A stretch of DNA of 64,000 nt from Lachnospiraceae bacterium (GTDB lineage Bacteria; Bacillota; Clostridia; Lachnospirales; Lachnospiraceae), in the NCBI GenBank assembly GCA_024403275.1, contig JAKSSD010000003.1, forward strand, positions 62,001-126,000. Reading direction: 5' to 3'. Each line of letters begins with the position of its first letter. The first letter of the stretch is position 1. The translations under genes and the position numbers were made by a program. Under the pieces are notes generated by a model that worked only from the letters and a program-made list of their open reading frames with translations, was not told the DNA's origin and did not search any database. Of this stretch, positions 10,885 through 21,129 are shown piece after piece.

Positions 10885-13416
10885 ATGAAGAAATTTTTAA
10901 GTGTTGCTTGGAAATATGCAATAGTTATTGTTTGGTTTTTTATTTCCATAGTTTTCTTTGAATATTTTCTTAATCTTGGTAATACAGATGTTACTAAGAA
11001 AATGACAGATGCCTCCATTCCTGTAGTCGTAATGAGATATGAGAATTACGAATATAACAGAATGTTTGGATATACAACTGAGATGGATTATTCCCTTATA
11101 AGAGACGGAATTACACCTCTTGAGGATGGAAGAAGTGTAAATTTTAGAGTCTATAAATATGGTTCAGTTGTTGATAAAATCGAATATAAACTCAAAAGCC
11201 TTGATAAGACCAGATTTATCGAGGAAGGTGAGATTAGAAAATATACAGAAACCAGTGATTATATAGATGCAAATATTTCACTTAAGGATTTGATTGAGAA
11301 AAAGACCGATTATTCTCTTCAGATTATAATCACCCTTAAATCTGGAGAAAAAGCATGTTATTATGCGAGAATTTTCGATGATAATGAGCTGGATTTTCAT
11401 GATAAGTTAGCATATATATATGAGTTTTCAGATGCGACTTTTGATAAGGATACAGCTGAATTAAATATAGGTAAGTATCTTGAGAGTAACAAATCTGGAG
11501 ATAATACCAATTATAAGCATGTAAATATTAATAGCTCCTTAGACCAGGTAACGTGGGGAAAATTAGGGGCGAAAAGAATAAGCGACCCTATATGTACAGT
11601 TAAAGAAATTGATATGAAGAGTGCCCTTATGACACTTGAATATATGATTAAGACTGAGGCTGAGGAAGATAAAACTTACAAGGTTACAGAAGAATACAGA
11701 TTCATTAAAGGTTCTGATAGAATGTATCTTTTAAGCTTTGACAGATATATGGATACCTATGTATTTGCTGATGCAGGAGTAGTTTATGGTGATAAACTTA
11801 TGCTTGGCATAACTGATGAAGATTTTGAGTGGATGGAAAGTGACGATGGTAATACCTTTGCTTTCATTAATTCAGATTCATTATTTGTAGCAAATTCTTC
11901 TATGAATACTTTTGGCTCAATTTATTCATTTTATGACAGTAAGAATTTTGATGAAAGAACTGTAAATGATGATCATGCGATTAAGATTCTTAATGTAGAT
12001 GAGTCTGGAAATGTTTTGTTCTACGTATATGGATATTTTAATCGTGGCGATTATGAGGGCCAGGTTGGAATAGATGTATTTGAATATAATGCTAATTTGA
12101 ATGTCGTAGAAGAGAAGGCTTTTCTTGATTATTCAAAGCCTTACGAGGTGTTAAAAGAGGATATTAAAAGGTTAGCGTATCTTAATGCGAAGGATGAATT
12201 TGTAGTATATCTTGATAATAATATTTACAAAATAAACCTTATGGAATCTCAAAAGCTTGAGCTGGTTACAGGACTTGAAACTGATAATTTGTTTGTTTCT
12301 CCAAATCAGAACATGATTGCATGGAGTAACAAAAGAGGAGATAGTAAGATTAATTTTATGAGTCTTGACGAATCTAAAGCATTTACTATAGATGCTGATA
12401 CAAGTCAGTATGTAGTGCCTTTGGGATTTATGGGCGAAGATTTAATCTACGGAAAAACATACATAGCGGATGTTAATACTGATGTTTTTGGTCAGGTTAC
12501 CTATCCTATGTATGAGATTAATATTATCAGTCAGAATAAGAAAATATTAAAAACCTACGCTCAAAGTAATGCATATGTTACTAAATGTAAAATAAATGAC
12601 AATCTGATAACACTGACAAGAGTTGAGAAAAATGAAATTGGCGAATTTGAATCAATTGCGCCAGATAGTATTGTAAATACTCAAATGGAAAAGGTGTATA
12701 AAAACTCAGTCGAGGTTGTTGCTACAGAGAATCTCAAAAAGATTGTGCAGGTAGTTCTTAAGAAGGAAATGAATAACAGCAAGACCAAATTCCTGAGTCC
12801 GCAGACTGCCTTGTATGAAGGAAGAAAAGAGATAAATTTAGATCCGGATAATATAAAGATTGAGAATTACTATGTATTTGCAGGAGATAAATGTCTTGGA
12901 ATATATAGTGAAGAGTCTTTAGCTGTAACACTTGCAGAAGAGAATTTTGGATGTGTTATGGATTCTGATGGTAATTATATATGGAAGAAAGAAGCATATC
13001 TTAATACCAATCAGATAATGAAGATAGATGGAAGAACGGCGGATGATATTAATTCATCTCTTGAAACATGTGTAGAGACAGTGCTTGAATATGAGGGCTT
13101 TTCTGTTGATGTTAAAGATGAGCTTGCAAGGGGTGAAAGCGTCACAGACATATTGGAAGATAAGATGCCAGATGCAAAATGCATAGAATTAAGAAACTGT
13201 TCTTATGAGTCTATGAAGTATTATTTGAACAGGGATATACCTATGATTCTTATGGCAGGTGATAATAGTATTCTTGTAGTTGGATACAGTGACAATGTTA
13301 ATGTATGGATGAATCCACAGTCCGGAAATATTATGAAGGTGAGTGTGGATGAAGCAAGGAAGCTTTATGAAAAATATGGTTGTTACTTTGTGACATATAT
13401 AAGGCCTAAATCATAA
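10885..13416 (+). CDS. Membrane-anchored protein with propeller-like region and degenerate C39-peptidase-like C-terminus, function unknown
   Basis: I do not recognise this 843-residue protein. One transmembrane segment (about 9-30) anchors it and the rest is probably extracytoplasmic. Residues about 45-200 look beta-rich; about 220-600 show repeated short strands with Trp/Tyr and Asp turns like a propeller or TolB-type region (for example VSPNQNMIAWSNKRGDSK). The last ~130 residues resemble a C39 papain-like peptidase: a candidate nucleophile position Cys729 (ETCVETVLEYEG) and a later ILVVGYSDNVNVWMNP segment, but the His expected before VVGY is absent (D793-N794-S795). An AAAGGAGG site precedes the ATG. 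It lies 25 bases after the atp terminator, so it may depend on read-through. Confidence 0.6.
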   Translation: MKKFLSVAWKYAIVIVWFFISIVFFEYFLNLGNTDVTKKMTDASIPVVVMRYENYEYNRMFGYTTEMDYSLIRDGITPLEDGRSVNFRVYKYGSVVDKIEYKLKSLDKTRFIEEGEIRKYTETSDYIDANISLKDLIEKKTDYSLQIIITLKSGEKACYYARIFDDNELDFHDKLAYIYEFSDATFDKDTAELNIGKYLESNKSGDNTNYKHVNINSSLDQVTWGKLGAKRISDPICTVKEIDMKSALMTLEYMIKTEAEEDKTYKVTEEYRFIKGSDRMYLLSFDRYMDTYVFADAGVVYGDKLMLGITDEDFEWMESDDGNTFAFINSDSLFVANSSMNTFGSIYSFYDSKNFDERTVNDDHAIKILNVDESGNVLFYVYGYFNRGDYEGQVGIDVFEYNANLNVVEEKAFLDYSKPYEVLKEDIKRLAYLNAKDEFVVYLDNNIYKINLMESQKLELVTGLETDNLFVSPNQNMIAWSNKRGDSKINFMSLDESKAFTIDADTSQYVVPLGFMGEDLIYGKTYIADVNTDVFGQVTYPMYEINIISQNKKILKTYAQSNAYVTKCKINDNLITLTRVEKNEIGEFESIAPDSIVNTQMEKVYKNSVEVVATENLKKIVQVVLKKEMNNSKTKFLSPQTALYEGRKEINLDPDNIKIENYYVFAGDKCLGIYSEESLAVTLAEENFGCVMDSDGNYIWKKEAYLNTNQIMKIDGRTADDINSSLETCVETVLEYEGFSVDVKDELARGESVTDILEDKMPDAKCIELRNCSYESMKYYLNRDIPMILMAGDNSILVVGYSDNVNVWMNPQSGNIMKVSVDEARKLYEKYGCYFVTYIRPKS

Positions 13417-13423
13417 GTGATAC

Positions 13424-13452
13424 TTTAAAATAGAATAAAAGAATAATATAAT
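13424..13452 (+). promoter_or_regulatory. Candidate promoter for the aminotransferase gene
   Basis: TTTAAA (13424-13429), a 17-base spacer and a perfect TATAAT (13447-13452), 28 bases before the start codon. The -35 is weak, but the -10 and spacing are good. Confidence 0.5.
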
Positions 13453-13480
13453 TAAGAAAAGAAAAAATGTGGAGGTTATT

Positions 13481-14674
13481 ATGATCAGACAAGATTATAA
13501 AGAAATGTTAAATGCAAAATCAGTAATTAGAGAAATGTTCACTTATGCAACAGCAAAGGGACAGGAAATTGGATATGAGAACGTATTTGATTACAGCCTT
13601 GGTAATCCATCAGTTCCAGCTCCAAAGGAGTTTACTGATTGCATGATAGAATTATTACAGACAGAGGATCCAGTTAAACTTCATGGTTATAGCCCATCAC
13701 TTGGTATACCATCAGTAAGAGCAGCAATTGCAGATTCTCTTAACAGAAGATTTGGAATGAATTATACAGCAGAGCATATTTTCCCAACTACAGGTGCAGC
13801 AGGTGCTGTAGCTCATGCAGTAAGATGTATTACAAAGCCAGGAGATAAGGTACTTACATTTGCACCATTCTTCCCAGAGTATATGCATTATATTAATCAG
13901 TCAGGAGCAGTGCTTAAGGTTGTTCCTGCTAATACAGAGAATTTCCAGATTAACTTCGAAGCGTTTGAAGAAATGCTTACAGAAGATGTACATGCAATAT
14001 TAATCAATACACCTAATAACCCATCAGGTGCTGCATGCTCATCAGCAACTCTTACAAGACTTGCTGAGGTTTTATATGCTAAGCAAAAAGAATTTGGCCA
14101 TGATATTTTCATTATTTCAGATGAACCATATAGAGAAATCGTATTTAACGGAGCAGATGCACCTTATGTATCTAAATTCTATGACAATACATTAAGCTGC
14201 TACTCATTCTCAAAATCCTTATCTCTTCCAGGAGAAAGAATTGGATATGTTGCAGCTAATCCAAAATGTACAGATGCAGATTTGATTGCTGGTATGTGTG
14301 GACAGATTTCAAGAGGAATCGGACATAACTGTCCTCCTTCAATTATCCAGCTTGCTGTAGCAAAATGCATTGATATGACTTCAGATTTATCTGTATATGA
14401 AACAAATATGAATCTTATTTACAATGAACTTGTAAGACTTGGATTCGAGGTTGTAAAACCAGGCGGAACATTCTACATCTTCCCTAAGGCTTTAGAAGAG
14501 GATGCAAAGGCATTCTGTGAGAAGGCAAAGAAGTATAATCTCATTTTTGTTCCTTCTGATTCATTCGGTGTACCAGGATACTTTAGAATGTCTTACTGTA
14601 TCGCAACAGAGAAGGTTGAAAGATCTTTAGTTGCCTTAAGAGAGTTTGTAAAGAACGAGTACGGAAGAGAATAA
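13481..14674 (+). CDS. PLP-dependent class I/II aminotransferase
   Basis: A fold-type I aminotransferase of 397 residues. The PLP-binding lysine is Lys245 in SYSFSKSLSLPGERIGY, with the phosphate-binding Arg253 after it; NTPNNPSGA and ISDEPYREI hold the Asn and Asp/Tyr that contact the cofactor. It belongs to the aspartate/aromatic aminotransferase group (AspC/PatA-like); the substrate cannot be read from the sequence. The ATG at 13481 is preceded by GGAGG at 13470-13474; a GTG at 13469 overlaps that site and is unlikely. It is flanked by its own candidate promoter and by the promoter of the next gene, so it is probably monocistronic. Confidence 0.88.
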   Translation: MIRQDYKEMLNAKSVIREMFTYATAKGQEIGYENVFDYSLGNPSVPAPKEFTDCMIELLQTEDPVKLHGYSPSLGIPSVRAAIADSLNRRFGMNYTAEHIFPTTGAAGAVAHAVRCITKPGDKVLTFAPFFPEYMHYINQSGAVLKVVPANTENFQINFEAFEEMLTEDVHAILINTPNNPSGAACSSATLTRLAEVLYAKQKEFGHDIFIISDEPYREIVFNGADAPYVSKFYDNTLSCYSFSKSLSLPGERIGYVAANPKCTDADLIAGMCGQISRGIGHNCPPSIIQLAVAKCIDMTSDLSVYETNMNLIYNELVRLGFEVVKPGGTFYIFPKALEEDAKAFCEKAKKYNLIFVPSDSFGVPGYFRMSYCIATEKVERSLVALREFVKNEYGRE

Positions 14675-14774
14675 ATAAACTTTAAAGGCAAGTCTATTCT
14701 TTAGTCAAAATGCACAAAAAACAATGGCAAAAATCTTGAAAATTAGCTAAAAGACAGAAATTGCAAGTGATAGT

Positions 14775-14803
14775 TTGACAAAAAAAACATTCGGGTTTAA
14801 TAT
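14775..14803 (+). promoter_or_regulatory. Near-consensus promoter for the Lys/Ala-rich protein
   Basis: A perfect TTGACA (14775-14780), a 17-base spacer and TAATAT (14798-14803). The start of transcription would be near 14810, leaving an AT-rich leader of about 70 bases. It is among the strongest-looking promoters in the window, which suggests high expression of the gene behind it. Confidence 0.75.
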
Positions 14804-14882
14804 TCAAATCAGTTAGAAAGTATATATATAGTATATTATACAAATGTTTTAATACACGTATTAGTGTGAAAGGAGAAGACAA

Positions 14883-15392
14883 ATGGCAGAGAAGAAGACA
14901 ACAGTAACAGCTAAGCCAGCAGCAAAGGCAGTAGCAGCAAAGGCTGAAGCAGCAAAGGCTGAGGCAGCAAAGGTTGAAGAAAAGAAGGTAGAAGCAGCTC
15001 CAGTTAAGAAGGAAGAGGCTCCAAAGAAAGCAGAAGCTAAGAAGGCTCCAGCAAAGAAAGCAGCAGCTCCAAAGAAGGCAGCAGCTCCAAAGAAAGCAGA
15101 AGCAAAGAAAGTTGAAGCTCCAAAGAAGGCAGAAGCTAAGAAGGCTCCAGCAAAGAAAGCAGCAGCTCCAAAGAAGGCAGCAGCTCCTAAGAAAGCAGCA
15201 GCAAAGAAGGCTGAGTCAACAGTTGTTCTTCAGTTCGCTGATTTAGAAATCACATTTGCAGAAGTATTAGCTAAGTTTGAAAAAGCTACAGGTAAGAAGG
15301 TTGCAGAAGCTGGCGCACAGATCTATGTTAAGCCAGAAGATAAGAAAGCTTACTATGTAATCGGTGAAACAACAGGTGATTTCGATCTCTAA
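14883..15392 (+). CDS. Lys/Ala/Pro-rich repeat protein with C-terminal DUF6465-type domain
   Basis: A 169-residue protein. Residues 1 to about 112 consist of Ala, Lys, Glu and Pro only in repeats of the type APKKAEAKK and APAKKAAAPKKAA, like the tails of histone-H1-like and HU-tail proteins. Residues about 114-169 form a small folded domain (VVLQFADLEITFAEVL, ending GETTGDFDL) that I associate with DUF6465, a family seen mainly in Lachnospiraceae. The basic tail suggests nucleic-acid or surface-polymer binding, but this is inference. GGAGA lies before the ATG. The gene has its own strong promoter and terminator, so it is a single-gene unit. Confidence 0.75.
   Translation: MAEKKTTVTAKPAAKAVAAKAEAAKAEAAKVEEKKVEAAPVKKEEAPKKAEAKKAPAKKAAAPKKAAAPKKAEAKKVEAPKKAEAKKAPAKKAAAPKKAAAPKKAAAKKAESTVVLQFADLEITFAEVLAKFEKATGKKVAEAGAQIYVKPEDKKAYYVIGETTGDFDL
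15018..15187 (+). repeat. Internal 99-bp-period direct repeat in the Lys/Ala-rich gene
   Basis: A 71-base segment at 15018-15088 recurs at 15117-15187 with one mismatch, an offset of 99 bases (33 codons). The repeat is in frame and encodes the APKKAEAKKAPAKKAAAPKK unit, so copy number could change by recombination without breaking the frame. Confidence 0.85.
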
Positions 15393-15416
15393 AATTTCAT
15401 TATAAATAGTATATAA

Positions 15417-15445
15417 AGGATTCGGTTTATACCGAGTCCTTTTTT
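15417..15445 (+). terminator. Intrinsic terminator after the Lys/Ala-rich gene
   Basis: AGGATTCGG (15417-15425) pairs with CCGAGTCCT (15432-15440) with one G-U pair and a six-base loop; T residues follow from 15440 on. It lies 25 bases after the stop codon. Confidence 0.88.
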
Positions 15446-15539
15446 ATTGTATTTGACAGGAATAATGAAAATTGGACTTATGTGATAACTGGTATTTAGT
15501 GATTGAAATTAAGAAAAATAAATTTTTACAATTAAAAAC

Positions 15540-15568
15540 TTGACACAAAAATACAAAGGTGGTACATT
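15540..15568 (+). promoter_or_regulatory. Heat-shock operon promoter
   Basis: A perfect TTGACA (15540-15545), a 17-base spacer and TACATT (15563-15568). Transcription would start near 15575, just before the CIRCE operator, so HrcA bound at CIRCE would block initiation or early elongation. Confidence 0.8.
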
Positions 15569-15582
15569 ATGAAATGTAGATG

Positions 15583-15609
15583 TTAGCACTCAACGCAAAC
15601 GAGTGCTAA
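15583..15609 (+). promoter_or_regulatory. CIRCE operator (HrcA binding site)
   Basis: A perfect TTAGCACTC, nine spacer bases, GAGTGCTAA. This is the canonical inverted repeat bound by the HrcA repressor in Firmicutes. It lies 23 bases before hrcA, so the operon is autoregulated. No second copy was seen in front of grpE, dnaK or dnaJ. Confidence 0.98.
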
Positions 15610-15632
15610 CGATAAAAGAAAGGAGAGGTCAG

Positions 15633-16649
15633 ATGGAACTTGACGAGAGAAAAACCATTATATTACAGGCAATCATTAAGAACTACCTCGAAACAGGTGA
15701 GCCAGTCGGATCAAGAACAATTTCAAAATACACTGACCTGAATCTTTCATCAGCTACTATTAGAAATGAGATGGCGGACCTTGAGGAATTAGGATACATC
15801 ATTCAGCCTCATACATCAGCTGGAAGAATTCCTTCAGATAAAGGATACAGATTCTACGTTGATTCAATGATGATTAAGCAGGAGAAGGAAGTCGAAGAAC
15901 TTAAAGAGGTACTTCTTGAAAAGGAAGAGAAGCTTGATCACATGTTAAAGCAGGCTGCAAAATTAATGGCTATTAATACTAATTATGCCACAATGATTAC
16001 AGCCCCAAGGAATCTTAAAAATATAATTAAATTCATCCAGCTTTCAAGGGTTGATGATAAACATATTCTGGCAGTTATTGTAGTAGAAGGAAATGTCATT
16101 AAGAATACAATGATTGACGTAGATGAACCGCTTAACGAAGAAGCAATGCTTAAGTTAAACATTTTGCTTAATACTCATCTTAATGGATTGTCAGTAGAAG
16201 ATATAAGTCTTGGCCTTATAACAGCACTTAAGCAGCAGGCTGGTGAACATGGACCAATTGTTGCAGAGGTAATTGATGTTGTGGCTGAGACAATCAAAGA
16301 GGATGAAGACCTTGAGATATATACTTCAGGAACAACCAACATTTTCAAATATCCAGAGCTTACAGATAACCAGAAGGCTTCAGATTTGATAAATGCTTTT
16401 GAAGAGAAACATCTTCTTACACAGCTTATCGATGATGAAGATAAGAATGGAATTAAGGTTTATATCGGTGAGGAATCACCTATCCAGACCATGAAGGATT
16501 GCAGTATAGTAACTGCAAATTACGAGTTTGGTGATGGCATGAGAGGTATGATCGGTATCATCGGTCCTAAGAGAATGGATTACGATAAGGTACTTGGAAC
16601 TATCAAAAATATGAAATCACAGCTCGATCAGTTGTACAAAAAAGATTAA
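15633..16649 (+). CDS. hrcA: Heat-inducible transcription repressor HrcA
   Basis: HrcA represses class I heat-shock genes by binding CIRCE. The protein has 338 residues: an N-terminal winged-helix domain (about 1-75, with VGSRTISKY, LSSATIRNEMADLEELGYI and HTSAGRIPSDKGYR) and a GAF-like sensing and dimerisation domain. The ATG at 15633 follows AGGAGAGG; reading from an upstream TTG at 15603 would put the start inside CIRCE. It heads the hrcA-grpE-dnaK-dnaJ operon, the standard Firmicute order. Confidence 0.96.
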   Translation: MELDERKTIILQAIIKNYLETGEPVGSRTISKYTDLNLSSATIRNEMADLEELGYIIQPHTSAGRIPSDKGYRFYVDSMMIKQEKEVEELKEVLLEKEEKLDHMLKQAAKLMAINTNYATMITAPRNLKNIIKFIQLSRVDDKHILAVIVVEGNVIKNTMIDVDEPLNEEAMLKLNILLNTHLNGLSVEDISLGLITALKQQAGEHGPIVAEVIDVVAETIKEDEDLEIYTSGTTNIFKYPELTDNQKASDLINAFEEKHLLTQLIDDEDKNGIKVYIGEESPIQTMKDCSIVTANYEFGDGMRGMIGIIGPKRMDYDKVLGTIKNMKSQLDQLYKKD

Positions 16650-16664
16650 CAGGAGGGCATTAAG

Positions 16665-17261
16665 TTGGCAGCAAAGAAGAAAAGTTCAAAGCCTAAGACA
16701 GAAGCTAATGTAAACGAAGAAATAAAGGAAGAAGCAGTTGAGAATAAAGAAATTGCTAGCGAGGAAGTAACAGAAGCTGAAGCAAGTGAGGCTGAAGATA
16801 CAGAAACAAAAGATTCAGAAAAAACTAAAGAAGAAGAAAAAATAGAAGAGCTTGAGGATAAGATCAAACGTCAGCTTGCTGAATTTGATAATTATCGTAA
16901 GAGAACTGATAAAGAAAAAGAGCAGATGTTCGAAACAGGAGCTAAGAGCGTACTTGAGAAGATTCTTCCAGTTGTGGATAACTTCGAAAGAGCAATTGCA
17001 ACTATCAAACCAGAAGATGAGGGTAATCCTCATGCAGATGGTATCAAGATGATTTATAAACAGCTGATGACAGAGCTTGAAAAGCTTGAGGTTAAACCAA
17101 TCGAAGCTGTTGGATGTGAATTTAATCCAGATTACCACAATGCAATTATGCAGGCTGCCAGTGATGAATACGAAGCAGGGACAGTTCTTCAGGAACTTCA
17201 GAAGGGATACACATACAGAGATTCAGTTATCAGACACAGTATGGTATCAGTAGTAAGTTAA
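16665..17261 (+). CDS. grpE: Nucleotide exchange factor GrpE (TTG start)
   Basis: GrpE releases ADP from DnaK. The protein has 198 residues: a Glu/Lys-rich N-terminal tail (about 1-65), a long dimerising helix with DEKIKRQLAEFDNYRKRT-like sequence, and the beta domain ending near GCEFNPDYHNAIMQ and KGYTYRDSVIRHSMV. The start is a TTG behind AGGAGGG (about 16651-16657), so initiation may be tuned down relative to neighbours. It lies 15 bases after hrcA. Confidence 0.94.
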   Translation: MAAKKKSSKPKTEANVNEEIKEEAVENKEIASEEVTEAEASEAEDTETKDSEKTKEEEKIEELEDKIKRQLAEFDNYRKRTDKEKEQMFETGAKSVLEKILPVVDNFERAIATIKPEDEGNPHADGIKMIYKQLMTELEKLEVKPIEAVGCEFNPDYHNAIMQAASDEYEAGTVLQELQKGYTYRDSVIRHSMVSVVS

Positions 17262-17298
17262 TAGCGAAGCAAAATTCGATATTATATAGACAGGTTAA

Positions 17299-19206
<1,908 letters not shown>

Positions 19207-19239
19207 TATACAAATCAACTATTACAAATGAGGGAGTAG

Positions 19240-19257
19240 AACAGTCTTCGGACTGTT
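19240..19257 (+). terminator. UUCG-capped hairpin between dnaK and dnaJ (possible attenuator)
   Basis: AACAGTC (19240-19246), the stable tetraloop TTCG and GACTGTT (19251-19257), followed by TTTAC. The T-tract is short, so it may be a weak terminator or an mRNA-processing or stability element that lowers dnaJ relative to dnaK. A second hairpin, AGACCTA/TAGGTCT (19278-19295), ends at the dnaJ ribosome site. Confidence 0.6.
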
Positions 19258-19306
19258 TTACTTCTGCATTTACAGCGAGACCTAAGCATAGGTCTTGGAG
19301 GTTATT

Positions 19307-20482
19307 ATGGCTAGTAAGAGAGATTACTACGAGGTACTCGGAGTAGATAAAAATGCAGATGATGCTGCAATCAAAAAAGCATATAGAGCACTGGCAAAGA
19401 AATATCATCCTGATATGAATCCAGACAATCCTGAAGCAGAAGTAAAATTCAAAGAGGCTTCAGAAGCTTACGCAGTATTAAGTGATCCAGAAAAGAAGAA
19501 ACAGTACGATCAGTTTGGACATGCTGCTTTTGAACAGGGAGCAGGTGGAGGAGCTGGTGGATTTGATTTCAACAGTGCTGATTTTAGTGATATATTTGGC
19601 GATATATTTGGCGGCTTTGGCGGTTTTGGCGACATGTTCGGCGGAGGCAGAAGATCCTCAAGAAATGGCCCTACAAGAGGTCAGGATATTGTTCAAAGAG
19701 TTCGCATTACATTTGAAGAAGCCGTATTTGGTACAGAAAAAGAGATTGAAGTTAATGTAAAGGAAAACTGTAAGACCTGTAATGGTTCAGGTGCGAAGCC
19801 TGGAACAAATCCTGAAACATGTCCAACATGTAAAGGTAAAGGTCAGGTTGTAGTTACTCAGAATTCATTCTTTGGCCAGATTCAGTCAGTTCAGACTTGT
19901 CGTGAATGTAATGGTAAGGGTACTATCATTAGAGATAAGTGTACAGATTGTCGTGGTACAGGTTATACAACAATCAAGAAGAAATATGCAGTTAAATTCC
20001 CGGCAGGTATTGATGATGGACAGCTTGCATGTAAGATTCCTGGACGTGGTGAGCCTGGTACTAATGGAGGCCCAAGAGGAGATATCCTTGTAGGTGCTAT
20101 TGTTGGCAAGCATCCAATCTTTCAAAGAGACGGATATGATATCTATTCAACAGTTTCACTTCCATTCTCAGTAGCGGCTCTTGGTGGAGAAATATTCATT
20201 GATACAGTAGATGGTAAGATTGTATATGATATTAAGTCAGGTACACAGACTGATACAACATTAAGACTTAAGGGTAAAGGTGTTCCTTATGTGAAGAACA
20301 AGGATACACGTGGTGACCACTATGTTAAGCTTGTTGTTAAAGTGCCTGAGAAACTTAATTCAGAAGCTAAAGAAGCACTTAAGAAATTTGATGCTGCATC
20401 AGGTGATTATCTTAATGCTACAAAGGATGCTGAAAAGGAAGGTATTCCAAAAGAGAAAAAGAAAAAAGGTTTATTTAAATAA
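19307..20482 (+). CDS. dnaJ: Chaperone DnaJ (Hsp40)
   Basis: The DnaK co-chaperone, 391 residues. Domains in order: J domain (about 4-70, with KYHPDMNP carrying the HPD motif), Gly/Phe-rich linker ([14 protein letters not shown]), four CxxCxGxG zinc repeats ([32 protein letters not shown]-like CTDCRGTG), and C-terminal peptide-binding domains. The ATG at 19307 follows TTGGAGG; the in-frame TTG at 19295 overlaps that site. It ends the heat-shock operon and is followed by an intrinsic terminator. Confidence 0.97.
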   Translation: MASKRDYYEVLGVDKNADDAAIKKAYRALAKKYHPDMNPDNPEAEVKFKEASEAYAVLSDPEKKKQYDQFGHAAFEQGAGGGAGGFDFNSADFSDIFGDIFGGFGGFGDMFGGGRRSSRNGPTRGQDIVQRVRITFEEAVFGTEKEIEVNVKENCKTCNGSGAKPGTNPETCPTCKGKGQVVVTQNSFFGQIQSVQTCRECNGKGTIIRDKCTDCRGTGYTTIKKKYAVKFPAGIDDGQLACKIPGRGEPGTNGGPRGDILVGAIVGKHPIFQRDGYDIYSTVSLPFSVAALGGEIFIDTVDGKIVYDIKSGTQTDTTLRLKGKGVPYVKNKDTRGDHYVKLVVKVPEKLNSEAKEALKKFDAASGDYLNATKDAEKEGIPKEKKKKGLFK

Positions 20483-20486
20483 AAGG

Positions 20487-20514
20487 AAAGGTTGCTTAAA
20501 TGCAACCTTTTTTT
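20487..20514 (+). terminator. Intrinsic terminator of the heat-shock operon
   Basis: AAAGGTTGC (20487-20495) pairs perfectly with GCAACCTTT (20502-20510) around a six-base loop, followed by TTTT. It starts 4 bases after the dnaJ stop. Confidence 0.92.
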
Positions 20515-20575
20515 GTTGTTGAAAAATGCTGCTTGTTGTAAAATAAAAATAGTAGGCTTTTTTAAGAGGAAGAGT

Positions 20576-21109
20576 ATGGCAACTTGGAAATCAAGAGGTC
20601 TTCGAGGATCGACTCTCGAGGAAATGATTAACAGAACAAATGAAAAATACAGAGAGGACGGACTAGCTCTTATACAGAAGGTTCCAACCCCTATTACCCC
20701 TATAGAGATAGATCAGAAAACAAGGCATATTACCCTTGCGTATTTCGATCAGAAAAGTACGGTAGACTACATAGGAGCAGTGCAGGGAATACCAGTATGC
20801 TTCGATGCTAAGGAATCTGCAAACGAAACCTTTGCATTACAAAATATCCATGAACATCAGTATCAGTTTATGGAGGATTTTGAGGCACAGGGTGGTATAG
20901 CATTTTTCCTGATTTATTACACATCTATTGATGAACTTTATTACCTTCCATTTGAATATCTTAAACTGTTTTGGGAGAGAGCTAAAAATGGTGGTAGAAA
21001 GAGCTTTAGACATGATGAATTAAATCCAGCCTACATAATACCAAAGGCAGACGGAGTGTTGGTACCATACCTTGAAACACTGAAAATAGATTTGGAAGAT
21101 AGAGAATAA
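20576..21109 (+). CDS. recU: Holliday junction resolvase RecU
   Basis: RecU cuts Holliday junctions during recombinational repair in Firmicutes. The protein has 177 residues, with the RGxxLE start (RGLRGSTLEEMI), the nuclease residues in the VDYIGAVQGIPVCFDAKES segment and QYQFMEDFEAQGGIAFFLIYY, all characteristic of the family. The ATG at 20576 is preceded by GAGGAAGAG; an upstream extension to 20492 runs into the dnaJ terminator and is not credible. It is unlinked to ponA, its usual Bacillus neighbour, and is followed 20 bases later by prmA. Confidence 0.93.
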   Translation: MATWKSRGLRGSTLEEMINRTNEKYREDGLALIQKVPTPITPIEIDQKTRHITLAYFDQKSTVDYIGAVQGIPVCFDAKESANETFALQNIHEHQYQFMEDFEAQGGIAFFLIYYTSIDELYYLPFEYLKLFWERAKNGGRKSFRHDELNPAYIIPKADGVLVPYLETLKIDLEDRE

Positions 21110-21129
21110 AAGAGATTGGAGAATAGATA

